The translations under genes were made by a program, and so were the position numbers. The notes beneath the pieces were generated by a model that was given only the letters and a program-made list of their open reading frames with translations, was not told where the DNA came from and made no database searches. From NCBI GenBank assembly GCA_025362415.1, contig JANYGM010000420.1:1-6174 (forward strand): a stretch of 6,174 nucleotides of DNA, given 5' to 3'. The DNA comes from a bacterium (GTDB lineage Bacteria; Bacteroidota; Bacteroidia; Cytophagales; Thermonemataceae). Below, in pieces: positions 1 through 5,839 of this stretch (position 1 is the stretch's first letter; each line of letters opens with the position of its first letter).

Positions 1-86
1 ATTCACACTCTTTACGTAATTAAATATAAAAAGTTTCGTATCAATTTTTATAGGTTTTTCTAATTTTCACACTTTTTTTAGTAAAT

Positions 87-121
87 ATAATTCCTAATTC
101 CTAATTCCTAATTCCTAATTC
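87..121 (+). repeat. Heptanucleotide tandem array (CTAATTC)n
   Basis: Four perfect head-to-tail copies of CTAATTC occupy 94-121, preceded by one imperfect copy (ATAATTC, 87-93); the next seven bases (TTAAATT) have decayed. Read on the minus strand the unit is GAATTAG. It shares the 7-base period and the GA-rich/TA pattern with the arrays downstream of ftsZ (2134-2168 and 2244-2278). Short heptanucleotide tandem repeats between genes are known in several bacterial phyla, notably cyanobacterial STRR sequences; their role here is unknown. Confidence 0.85.
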
Positions 122-188
122 TTAAATTTATTAAGATAAAATTTCTAAAAACCTTGTTTTTTAACAAAATATGTTTTAATTTAGCGTT

Positions 189-210
189 TAAGTTGCTACA
201 AATCAACTTA
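189..210. promoter_or_regulatory. Inverted repeat upstream of ftsZ
   Basis: TAAGTTG (189-195) and CAACTTA (204-210) are perfect 7-bp inverted copies with an 8-base spacer, 113 bases before the ftsZ start. It could be an operator or a 5'-leader hairpin. There is no U-tract after it, so it is not a terminator. The function is inferred from position only. Confidence 0.25.
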
Positions 211-322
211 TGTGTAGAATTTAATCTGATAACAGAAAATAATGAAACAATTAGGAAGGAAAACAGGTATTAAATTTACAAAAATCTCAACACTTAAATA
301 CATAAACATTTATATATAATTT

Positions 323-2128
323 ATGTCAACATATAAATTTACGTTTGCGTCCACACAACAGAAATTGCCTATTATCAAAGTTATTGGTGTTGGCGGTGGC
401 GGTAGCAATGCCGTTAATCACATGTTTTCTTGTGGAATAAAAGATGTGGAATTTATTATTTGCAATACAGATTCTCAAGCGCTTAATGGTAGTCAAGTAC
501 CTATAAAACTACAAATAGGAGCAAATCTTACAGAAGGATTGGGCGCAGGCGCAAACCCTGAAAGAGGCAAACAAGCAGCATTAGAAAATAAAGAAGATAT
601 TAGAGAGCTGCTAAGTGTAAGTACCAAAATGTTGTTTATTACGGCTGGTATGGGTGGCGGAACAGGTACAGGAGCTGCGCCTATTATTGCGCAGGTAGCA
701 AGAGAACTAGGTATTTTGACTGTTGGTATTGTTACTGCACCTTTTAGTTTTGAAGGTACAAAGAAGATTATGCAAGCTAACATAGGTATTGAAGAAATGC
801 GCAAATACTGTGATACTGTACTTGTGATTTCTAATGACAAATTGCGTGAAATTCACGGGAATATGACTATGGCTCGTGCTTATGCTGAAGCTGATAATGT
901 GCTTGCAACTGCTGCCAAAAGTATTGCAGAGATAATCACCGTAGAAGGACATATCAACGTGGATTTTGAAGATGTAAGAACTGTTATGAGCAACTCTGGA
1001 ACGGCACTTATGGGGTCTGCAAAAGCAGAAGGAGAAAACCGTGCGCTGAAGGCAATAACAGAAGCCCTTGCCTCACCACTTCTCAATAACAGAGATATTA
1101 GCGGAGCAAACAAAATATTGCTTTCTATGATGTCTGGGGAGCAAATGCCTCTTTTAATGGACGAGATGATGCTCATTACAGAATATGTAAAAGAACACGC
1201 AGGAGAATATTCTGAACTTATTTTTGGGGAAGGAACAGATTCTACGCTTGGAGAAGCATTGAGAGTTACCGTTATTGCAACAGGATTTTCTATTGATACA
1301 GATGTAAAAACAGAAAAAAAAAATACAACTGATAATGCCATAGCTAAATTAGATGTTGAAGCAAATATTGAAAATGATAGCACTCCAATTATAGAAGTTG
1401 TTACGCAACCTATTGTTGCAAAGCATACTATTACCCCAGAATTAGAGGCAAAAATACATAATCTACAACACGAAATTTCTCCTAAAAAAGAAGTGATAAC
1501 TGAAATAATACCACAAATGGTAGTAAAAACAGTTACTGAAAGCGTAGTAGAAACAGTAGAAAACGTAACAAAAGTAGGTGAATTTATTATTAAGGATAGT
1601 TTTGGAGAGAATTTTAAGCAAGAATTCAATGAAATTCTCAATGAAACACTTTCAGAAAAGCCAAGAGAAACGCTTAATGATACGCTCAACAATATTTTGG
1701 AAGAAACAGAGCTAACAATGCTTAATAATATTGTCAGCAAAAAAGTAGTCGTAGAAGTTGAAAATACGCCAAAAGTAATGCTTCCTTCTGAAAAATTAGA
1801 AGCATTGAGAAAGGATTTTAAGAATAATAATAAAGAAGAAAATCTTACCCTAGATACAGGTGAGATGGAATTAGACAAAAAACGCCAACTTTTGGAGCAA
1901 AAAAGGCTAGAACGCCTGAAAAACTTTAATTATAATTCTGATAACGACAAAGAAAACGACAAGGTTAAAGATGCCAAAGATAAATACGAAACTCCAGCTT
2001 ACAAGCGTCAGAACGTAGATTTGGACAAAGTGGCACATTCTTCTGACAAGAAAATATCTAATCTAAATATCAATGATGATAATAACATATTAGGAACTAA
2101 TAAGTTTTTGAGTGATAAACCTGATTGA
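323..2128 (+). CDS. ftsZ: Cell division GTPase FtsZ with long C-terminal linker
   Basis: FtsZ is the tubulin-like GTPase that polymerises into the cytoplasmic Z-ring and recruits the division machinery. The GTPase core spans about residues 17-327. It has IGVGGGGSNAVNHM (21-34), GAGANPERG (74-82), the tubulin signature GGGTGTG (111-117), and the T7 synergy loop NVDFEDV (212-218) with D214 and D217, matching the E. coli catalytic pair D209/D212. All key residues are intact. At 601 aa it is far longer than the roughly 380 aa of E. coli, because the linker (about 330-555) is long, charged and rich in E/K/N/T/V. The anchor-binding peptide ETPAYKRQNVDL (556-567) resembles DIPAFLRKQ of E. coli FtsZ but is followed by a further 34 residues ending in NKFLSDKPD. 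The ATG at 323 puts the usual short N-terminal tail before the core; there is no clear Shine-Dalgarno sequence. No division neighbours are in view. Confidence 0.98.
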   Translation: MSTYKFTFASTQQKLPIIKVIGVGGGGSNAVNHMFSCGIKDVEFIICNTDSQALNGSQVPIKLQIGANLTEGLGAGANPERGKQAALENKEDIRELLSVSTKMLFITAGMGGGTGTGAAPIIAQVARELGILTVGIVTAPFSFEGTKKIMQANIGIEEMRKYCDTVLVISNDKLREIHGNMTMARAYAEADNVLATAAKSIAEIITVEGHINVDFEDVRTVMSNSGTALMGSAKAEGENRALKAITEALASPLLNNRDISGANKILLSMMSGEQMPLLMDEMMLITEYVKEHAGEYSELIFGEGTDSTLGEALRVTVIATGFSIDTDVKTEKKNTTDNAIAKLDVEANIENDSTPIIEVVTQPIVAKHTITPELEAKIHNLQHEISPKKEVITEIIPQMVVKTVTESVVETVENVTKVGEFIIKDSFGENFKQEFNEILNETLSEKPRETLNDTLNNILEETELTMLNNIVSKKVVVEVENTPKVMLPSEKLEALRKDFKNNNKEENLTLDTGEMELDKKRQLLEQKRLERLKNFNYNSDNDKENDKVKDAKDKYETPAYKRQNVDLDKVAHSSDKKISNLNINDDNNILGTNKFLSDKPD

Positions 2129-2133
2129 TAAAC

Positions 2134-2168
2134 GAAATACGAAGTTGGAGGTACGAAGTACGAATATA
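2134..2168 (+). repeat. Heptad array, left arm (GAANTAC type)
   Basis: Five consecutive 7-base units start six bases after the ftsZ stop: GAAATAC, GAAGTTG, GAGGTAC, GAAGTAC, GAATATA. They share GA at the start and mostly TAC at the end. Positions 2138-2164 are the inverted counterpart of 2248-2274, with 24 of 27 bases matching. The array lies between the ftsZ stop and the terminator hairpin. Confidence 0.8.
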
Positions 2169-2199
2169 AAACTTTGATTATCATTCTTTTGTAAAAATA

Positions 2200-2236
2200 A
2201 AAAGCCTTCAAAATTCTAAGAATTTTGAAGGCTTTT
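2200..2236. terminator. Bidirectional terminator between ftsZ and the export gene
   Basis: A perfect 17-bp stem (2200-2216 with 2220-2236) closes a 3-base loop. The plus strand ends in TTTTCTGTT, and the minus strand runs into CTTTTTATTTTTAC, so it can serve both convergent units: ftsZ from the left and rfbC-export from the right. Confidence 0.88.
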
Positions 2237-2243
2237 CTGTTAT

Positions 2244-2278
2244 AATTTTCGTACCTCGTAATTCCAACTTCGTACCTC
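2244..2278 (-). repeat. Heptad array, right arm (inverted)
   Basis: On the minus strand five 7-base units run GAGGTAC, GAAGTTG, GAATTAC, GAGGTAC, GAAAATT. This is the inverted partner of the array at 2134-2168, and together the arms enclose the terminator in a 145-base unit. It ends just before the stop codon of the export gene (2285). Confidence 0.8.
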
Positions 2279-2284
2279 AAAAAA

Positions 2285-3118
2285 TCATCTTCTTAAAGTA
2301 ATAATAATAGCTACGAGTGATATTACACTTGAAATAGAGGCAATAATAGGTGAAAAGTCATTTAGGCTTTCTACAAAGGTTTTCCTAACTGGTTCTACAT
2401 AAATAATATCATTGGGCTGAACAGTCAAATTCACTCTTTGCATACCTTCAATAGTGGATAAATCTATCAAAAAAACATTTGGTTTTTGTAAATCTCCACG
2501 AATAAGGCGCACATTTCTGGCTCTGTGGTCGTTGGGAAAACCGCCTGTTTGTGCTAAAATCTCAATAATAGATACATTTTCATTTACTAGCGGAACAACC
2601 ATTCCTGTACCTCCTTTAAGCACAATCACACGCCTACTGATACATTGTGTACGCACATAAGATTCTGGATAAAATTTCAAAAATTTACTAGAAAGCAAAC
2701 TATCTGCTTGGCTAAGTTTTAGGCTATCTAATTTTTGCCTTCCAATCATAGGTAGTTGTACTTCTCCGTTCATTTCTATCAAAAAACCTACTTGCCCAGT
2801 ACCACTAACAGAGCCACCTTGCCCTGCTACTTGTCCTGCACCACCAGCATTAGGAATATTAGTATTTGCTTGCTCCACGCCTGCAATGGCTTTGAGTTCT
2901 TGCCCATTATTACTATAAACTCTGAACGAAATACGGTCATTTTTTTGTAGTACATAGTTTGTTTCTACGTTCATACGTGCAAGCAACAATTTATTAGAAA
3001 TAAGGTCTCCTTTTGTTGTAAACAGAATATTCTGGCGGTAAACTCCACAAGAACTAATGCTAAAACTCAACAAAAGAAACAAAAAAACAGGAAGGATATT
3101 TTTTTTATATTTATGCAT
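2285..3118 (-). CDS. Polysaccharide export outer-membrane lipoprotein (Wza/OPX-like)
   Basis: This is probably an outer-membrane polysaccharide export (OPX) protein, which forms or gates the exit channel for capsule or exopolysaccharide. Residues 7-20 form a hydrophobic signal sequence ending in the lipobox SISSC, with C24 the predicted lipidated cysteine. A polysaccharide-export (PES) domain covers about 54-150 (YVLQKNDRISFRV at 55-67, GEVQLPMIG at 118-126). An SLBB-like domain covers about 163-210 (IIEILAQTGGFPNDHRARNV, 184-203), followed by the family-typical VQPNDIIYVEP (233-243). A hydrophobic segment near the C-terminus (about 254-274, ending LRR) looks like a membrane helix. The PES domain is interrupted by a Gly/Gln/Ala-rich insert (about 83-110). 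The ATG lies 6 bases after the rfbC stop, so the two genes are probably cotranscribed with this one distal. No Wzc-like kinase gene is adjacent. Confidence 0.9.
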   Translation of the reverse strand: MHKYKKNILPVFLFLLLSFSISSCGVYRQNILFTTKGDLISNKLLLARMNVETNYVLQKNDRISFRVYSNNGQELKAIAGVEQANTNIPNAGGAGQVAGQGGSVSGTGQVGFLIEMNGEVQLPMIGRQKLDSLKLSQADSLLSSKFLKFYPESYVRTQCISRRVIVLKGGTGMVVPLVNENVSIIEILAQTGGFPNDHRARNVRLIRGDLQKPNVFLIDLSTIEGMQRVNLTVQPNDIIYVEPVRKTFVESLNDFSPIIASISSVISLVAIIITLRR

Positions 3119-3124
3119 AATTTT

Positions 3125-3667
3125 CTAAAAATTTTCTTTTACAAATTGCTCAAAAGTAGGTAATTCTAGGTCTTTTGAAGAGATAATAGGATTTTTATTT
3201 CCCCAATCAATATTAAGTTTTTTATCATTCCAAAGTAAGCCACTTTCTGACTCTTTATGATAAAAATTACTACATTTATAAGCAAATACCGCTTCTGTAA
3301 GTGTTATAAAGCCGTGTGCCATACCTGCAGGCACAAAAACACGGTTATGTTTTTTATCATCAACCAAAAAAGTGTCGTGTTTTCCAAAAGTTGGAGAGTC
3401 TGCGCGCATATCTACTACCACATCAATAACGCTACCAAAAGGCACATAAACAAGTTTGTCTTGTGCAAAAGGTGGTTTTTGAAGGTGCAGACCTCGCAAA
3501 ACATTTTTCTTAGAAAGCGACTGATTATCTTGTACAAAAGCTAAATTGATGCCTTTTTCTTGAAATACTTTCTCTTGATAGGCTTCAAAAAAAATACCAC
3601 GCTCATCTTCAAAAATGCGTGGAGTTATTTCAAAAACGCCTTTTATAAAAGATTCTCTAAATTCCAT
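3125..3667 (-). CDS. rfbC: dTDP-4-dehydrorhamnose 3,5-epimerase
   Basis: RfbC (RmlC) epimerises C3 and C5 of dTDP-4-keto-6-deoxy-glucose, the third step of cytoplasmic dTDP-L-rhamnose synthesis. The 180-aa length is normal for this cupin. Visible family motifs are FEDERGIFFEAY (19-30), QDNQS (46-50), LRGLHLQKPPFAQDKLVYV (57-75), VIDVVVDMR (80-88) and VPAGMAHGF (112-120). H61 is the expected catalytic base, K71 a substrate contact, H118 a conserved cupin histidine, and Y136 lies where the catalytic acid tyrosine is expected. It is the first gene of a pair with the export lipoprotein, which begins 6 bases downstream. rfbA, rfbB and rfbD are not in the window, so the remaining steps must be encoded elsewhere if the pathway is complete. 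Some related epimerases in this superfamily act on other dTDP-keto sugars; the intact motif set favours the rhamnose enzyme. Confidence 0.95.
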   Translation of the reverse strand: MEFRESFIKGVFEITPRIFEDERGIFFEAYQEKVFQEKGINLAFVQDNQSLSKKNVLRGLHLQKPPFAQDKLVYVPFGSVIDVVVDMRADSPTFGKHDTFLVDDKKHNRVFVPAGMAHGFITLTEAVFAYKCSNFYHKESESGLLWNDKKLNIDWGNKNPIISSKDLELPTFEQFVKENF

Positions 3668-3714
3668 AAGTGATTTAAAATAAATTTGATTTCCTTTTCT
3701 TTTTTTATAATTTA

Positions 3715-3722
3715 CAAAGATA
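3715..3722 (-). promoter_or_regulatory. Candidate promoter -7 box for rfbC and the export gene
   Basis: The minus strand reads TATCTTTG, an exact match to the Bacteroidota -7 consensus TAnnTTTG, 47 bases upstream of the rfbC start. No TTG is seen at the -33 distance, so the call rests on the -7 box and position. The SH3-gene terminator sits just upstream, which fits a new transcription start here. Confidence 0.45.
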
Positions 3723-3747
3723 ATGAATTTAGTTTATAAAATTATTA

Positions 3748-3782
3748 TAAAAATAAAAAACATAGAATTTTGTATTCTATGT
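3748..3782 (-). terminator. Terminator of the SH3 lipoprotein gene
   Basis: On the minus strand ACATAGAAT (3782-3774) pairs with ATTCTATGT (3768-3760) in a 9-bp stem with a 5-base loop. It is followed at once by a T-rich run (TTTTTTATTTTTA). It lies 34 bases beyond the stop codon of the 3816-4736 gene and separates it from rfbC. Confidence 0.8.
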
Positions 3783-3815
3783 CTTCTATTGTGTCTATGT
3801 GGTTAAAAAATAGAT

Positions 3816-4736
3816 TTAGCAACCATAAATCTGCAAAAACTCTGCTGATGCATAACCTTCCTTGTTGCCATAAATGACTTTAAACCACGTTATACCAGTT
3901 TCTTCATCTACAATTGGGTCTTCTGCAAGCAAATAAACTTCTTTGTCAAAAGGAATAATAGTAATTTTCTTGCCTTCTTTGCTTGGCTCTTCACGCAGAG
4001 TAAGCCCAGATTTGGCAGAAACGGTAGCAGTACTAAAATTCAAATAAGGACTAAAAATATAGCCTTCTTTGCTTTTGAAACGTACTTTACACCAGTTGCC
4101 TGTTTTGCCAGCAATGGTAGAAGATTTTTCTAAAAACTCCAAAATAACTACTTCTGTTTTATTTGGAATATTAGTGATAGAAGTTCCCTTTTGAGATGGT
4201 TTTTCACGCAAAGTTAAGCCTCCTTCTGCGCTGATAAGAGCTTTTTGTAAGCCTCCGTCCATATTTGTATTGTGTTCATCTTCAGAAGTATTAGTTTTTG
4301 TGTCGCTAGTAGCTTCCAATTTATTGCCCATACGCAAATATCCACCAAAACAATAGCCTTCTTCTTCATCAAAACGCACTTTATACCAATTAGATTCTTT
4401 TCCTTTAAGCGTAATTGCCTCTCCTTTTTCTAGGATTTCCACTACGCCATTGGCAGGAATAAGGTCAATGATTTTTGATTTCATTGAGGGCTTTGTACGC
4501 ATTGTAAGCCCAGATTTGGCTGTTACGACAGCCGTTTTTGCTGCGTTTGTTGTTTCTTCAACTTCAACTTTTGAAGTATTATCTTCTTTTTTTTCAGAAG
4601 ATTTGTCTACTGCTTTGTTAGAAGAAAGTTCAGAAGTTTTATTTTCTTCTTTTGCCTTATCTGCTTTTCCGCCACAACTTGATAACGTGTTTGAGAGAAT
4701 GGCAACAACGCTAATTATTACAAGAATTTTTTTCAT
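3816..4736 (-). CDS. Lipoprotein with three bacterial SH3 repeats
   Basis: A signal sequence (residues 1-20) ends in lipobox TLSSC, so C21 is probably lipidated and the protein is anchored in the cell envelope facing the periplasm or surface. A Lys/Glu/Ser-rich tether follows (about 22-65). Three SH3b repeats come next, at about 70-135, 167-234 and 237-303. Each starts with SGLT or GGLT plus (M/L)R-x-(K/E)PS, continues through a (N/T)W(Y/C/F)KV motif and ends in EGY. A second polar linker (about 138-165) separates repeats 1 and 2, while 2 and 3 abut. SH3b domains often bind peptidoglycan or peptides; no catalytic domain (NlpC/P60, amidase) is attached, so a binding or scaffolding role is inferred. 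The last residue is a cysteine (C306), and C129 and C216 lie inside repeats. It is monocistronic by its neighbours and terminator. No specific partner can be named. Confidence 0.88.
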   Translation of the reverse strand: MKKILVIISVVAILSNTLSSCGGKADKAKEENKTSELSSNKAVDKSSEKKEDNTSKVEVEETTNAAKTAVVTAKSGLTMRTKPSMKSKIIDLIPANGVVEILEKGEAITLKGKESNWYKVRFDEEEGYCFGGYLRMGNKLEATSDTKTNTSEDEHNTNMDGGLQKALISAEGGLTLREKPSQKGTSITNIPNKTEVVILEFLEKSSTIAGKTGNWCKVRFKSKEGYIFSPYLNFSTATVSAKSGLTLREEPSKEGKKITIIPFDKEVYLLAEDPIVDEETGITWFKVIYGNKEGYASAEFLQIYGC

Positions 4737-4835
4737 TTTTTGAATTGTTTTTGATGATTTTTAGAGAGAGATTATACTGCAATAATACTGTTTTTTTGGA
4801 AAAACAAAAAATAAATAAATTTTGTACTAAAAATG

Positions 4836-4863
4836 CTTGATAACTTAATGACTTGATTATCAA
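4836..4863. promoter_or_regulatory. Candidate operator: TTGAT repeats in a divergent region
   Basis: TTGAT-T-ATCAA (4853-4863) is a perfect 11-base palindrome. A further half-site-like CTTGATAA (4836-4843) is a direct repeat of CTTGATTA (4852-4859), with starts 16 bases apart. The site lies between the divergent starts of the SH3 lipoprotein gene (4736) and the DUF4405-like gene (4977), so a regulator bound here could act on either. AT-rich sequence makes such symmetry easier by chance. Confidence 0.25.
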
Positions 4864-4924
4864 AATTTTCTATTTACACTGGTTTATTAAGAATTATTAA
4901 AACCTATTTCTAAAAAATATTTTC

Positions 4925-4932
4925 TATTTTTG
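4925..4932 (+). promoter_or_regulatory. Candidate promoter -7 box for the DUF4405-like gene
   Basis: TATTTTTG matches TAnnTTTG exactly and lies 44 bases before the ATG at 4977. That leaves a leader of roughly 35-40 bases ending in an A-rich stretch, as is common for Bacteroidota starts without Shine-Dalgarno. A -33 TTG is not evident. Confidence 0.45.
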
Positions 4933-4976
4933 CGTTTGAAATTATTACTCTATTAATTCTAAAATTAACTTTAAAA

Positions 4977-5777
4977 ATGAAAAGAAAAAATATCATTAGT
5001 TTGACTATTGCCTTTGCGTTTTTCACGCTTGCAATTTCTGGTTTGTTGCTTTATTTCAAGCAAAAAGCGCATATTGTAGAAATAGGACACACTATTTTTG
5101 GGCTTTTATTTGTTGGGTTTGCCATTTTTCACGTTATCAATAATTGGCAATCTCTCAAAAATTACTCAAAAGACCGTACAAGTGGGAAATTCCAAAAGGA
5201 ATTACTTGTGGCAAGCATTATTTTTGGTGTTTTGTTGATTGGTGTGGGTACAAATATTTTAGAGCCTGTGGCAGAGGCTGGGAGGGTTTTTGCTAAGAAA
5301 CGAGAACAAGTTAAAAAAATAGCTTTTGAAGAAATTGAAACAAATAAAAGCCTAAAAGGGACACCTATAAGCATTTTAATAGAAAAAAACAAAGTTGCAA
5401 AAATGCCTATAATAGCTATTTGGCTAGAAGATTCTACACATACATTTGTAGAACCAATTTTTGTTCCTGCAAAAATATTAGTTGAAAAGCAAGGAGAAGA
5501 AGAACCTGAAATAAAAGATTTTTCATCTAGTCTATTACCAACTTTAATGGCAAAAAATCCCACAATTAAGAGTAATTATGACAAAGCTACACCAAAAGAT
5601 AATTTTATCCTAAAAACACAAATAACACAACAGCAAAAATGCTTTATTGTAATGGAAATTGCATCTGAAACCAAAACAGAACGCTACCAAACGCCACTAA
5701 ACAATGTAGAAAACAACGTTTTTAAATTAAAATCAGAAACTAATACTTTGATAAATAAAGCATTGGTTATATTTTAG
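4977..5777 (+). CDS. DUF4405-like membrane protein with soluble C-terminal domain
   Basis: Three membrane helices are visible at about residues 5-27, 33-57 and 76-94, matching the small helical module of DUF4405 proteins. Helix 2 carries H38 and H52, the latter in FHVINNW (51-57). Paired intramembrane histidines of this kind suggest heme ligation, as in cytochrome b-type helices; that is inference, not shown. A linker rich in K/E (about 103-125) leads to a soluble domain of about 140 residues. This domain has PIIAIWLED (144-152) and YDKATPKDNF (201-210), motifs I associate with extracytoplasmic domains of the DUF2271 type in Bacteroidota; the link is from memory and is weak. A redox-associated envelope role is possible. 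The gene stands alone, with a candidate promoter upstream and a terminator 23 bases after the stop. The start at 4977 is supported by the positively charged MKRKN before helix 1. Confidence 0.75.
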   Translation: MKRKNIISLTIAFAFFTLAISGLLLYFKQKAHIVEIGHTIFGLLFVGFAIFHVINNWQSLKNYSKDRTSGKFQKELLVASIIFGVLLIGVGTNILEPVAEAGRVFAKKREQVKKIAFEEIETNKSLKGTPISILIEKNKVAKMPIIAIWLEDSTHTFVEPIFVPAKILVEKQGEEEPEIKDFSSSLLPTLMAKNPTIKSNYDKATPKDNFILKTQITQQQKCFIVMEIASETKTERYQTPLNNVENNVFKLKSETNTLINKALVIF

Positions 5778-5799
5778 AAGATTTCTCAAAAGAACATAA

Positions 5800-5835
5800 A
5801 AAAAACGCTTAAAACTTTCATTTTAAGCGTTTTTT
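5800..5835. terminator. Bidirectional terminator shared with tRNA-Cys
   Basis: A 15-bp stem (5800-5814 with 5821-5835) closes a 6-base loop (CTTTCA), with a CGCTTAAAA core flanked by A and T runs. The plus strand ends in six T and the minus strand in eight T. It serves the 4977-5777 gene and, 4 bases after its 3' end, the tRNA on the other strand. Confidence 0.9.
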
Positions 5836-5839
5836 GCTG

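Larger units (their letters stand above)
1..322. other. Non-coding region upstream of ftsZ
   Basis: No convincing gene lies here; stops are frequent in all frames. The stretch is very AT-rich. It holds a heptad array (87-121), a 7-bp inverted repeat (189-210) and a diverged direct repeat (TTCACACT at 2-9 and 66-73, each followed about 10-13 bases later by AAATATAA). A 25-codon open frame, 242-319, ends three bases before the ftsZ ATG, which is about what chance gives in such sequence. Near-matches to the Bacteroidota -7 box TAnnTTTG occur at 51-58 (TAGGTTTT) and 170-177 (TATGTTTT), but neither has the final G nor a well-placed upstream TTG, so I do not call a promoter. ftsA often precedes ftsZ; the first bases could be its 3' end, but nothing shows this. 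Confidence 0.7.

Noticed and set aside
1..23. 3' end of an upstream gene such as ftsA
   Set aside because: Only a few codons precede stops in each frame, too little to identify any protein.
87..121. A CRISPR-like array
   Set aside because: The units are 7 bases with no spacers; this is a simple tandem repeat.
154..167. TTGTT-TTTT-AACAA as a terminator or operator
   Set aside because: The stem is only 5 bp and AT-rich, within what is expected by chance here.
880..1878. A 332-codon minus-strand open frame opposite ftsZ
   Set aside because: It lies wholly within ftsZ, reads as serine/threonine/isoleucine-rich low-complexity protein, and mirrors the charged linker codons; it is a shadow frame.
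4450..4743. A plus-strand frame opposite the SH3 lipoprotein gene
   Set aside because: It is the antisense of the signal peptide and charged tether, with no family motifs.
5162..5563. A 133-codon minus-strand frame
   Set aside because: It is antisense to the DUF4405-like gene, which has coherent membrane helices and a terminator; the reverse reading has no recognisable domain.
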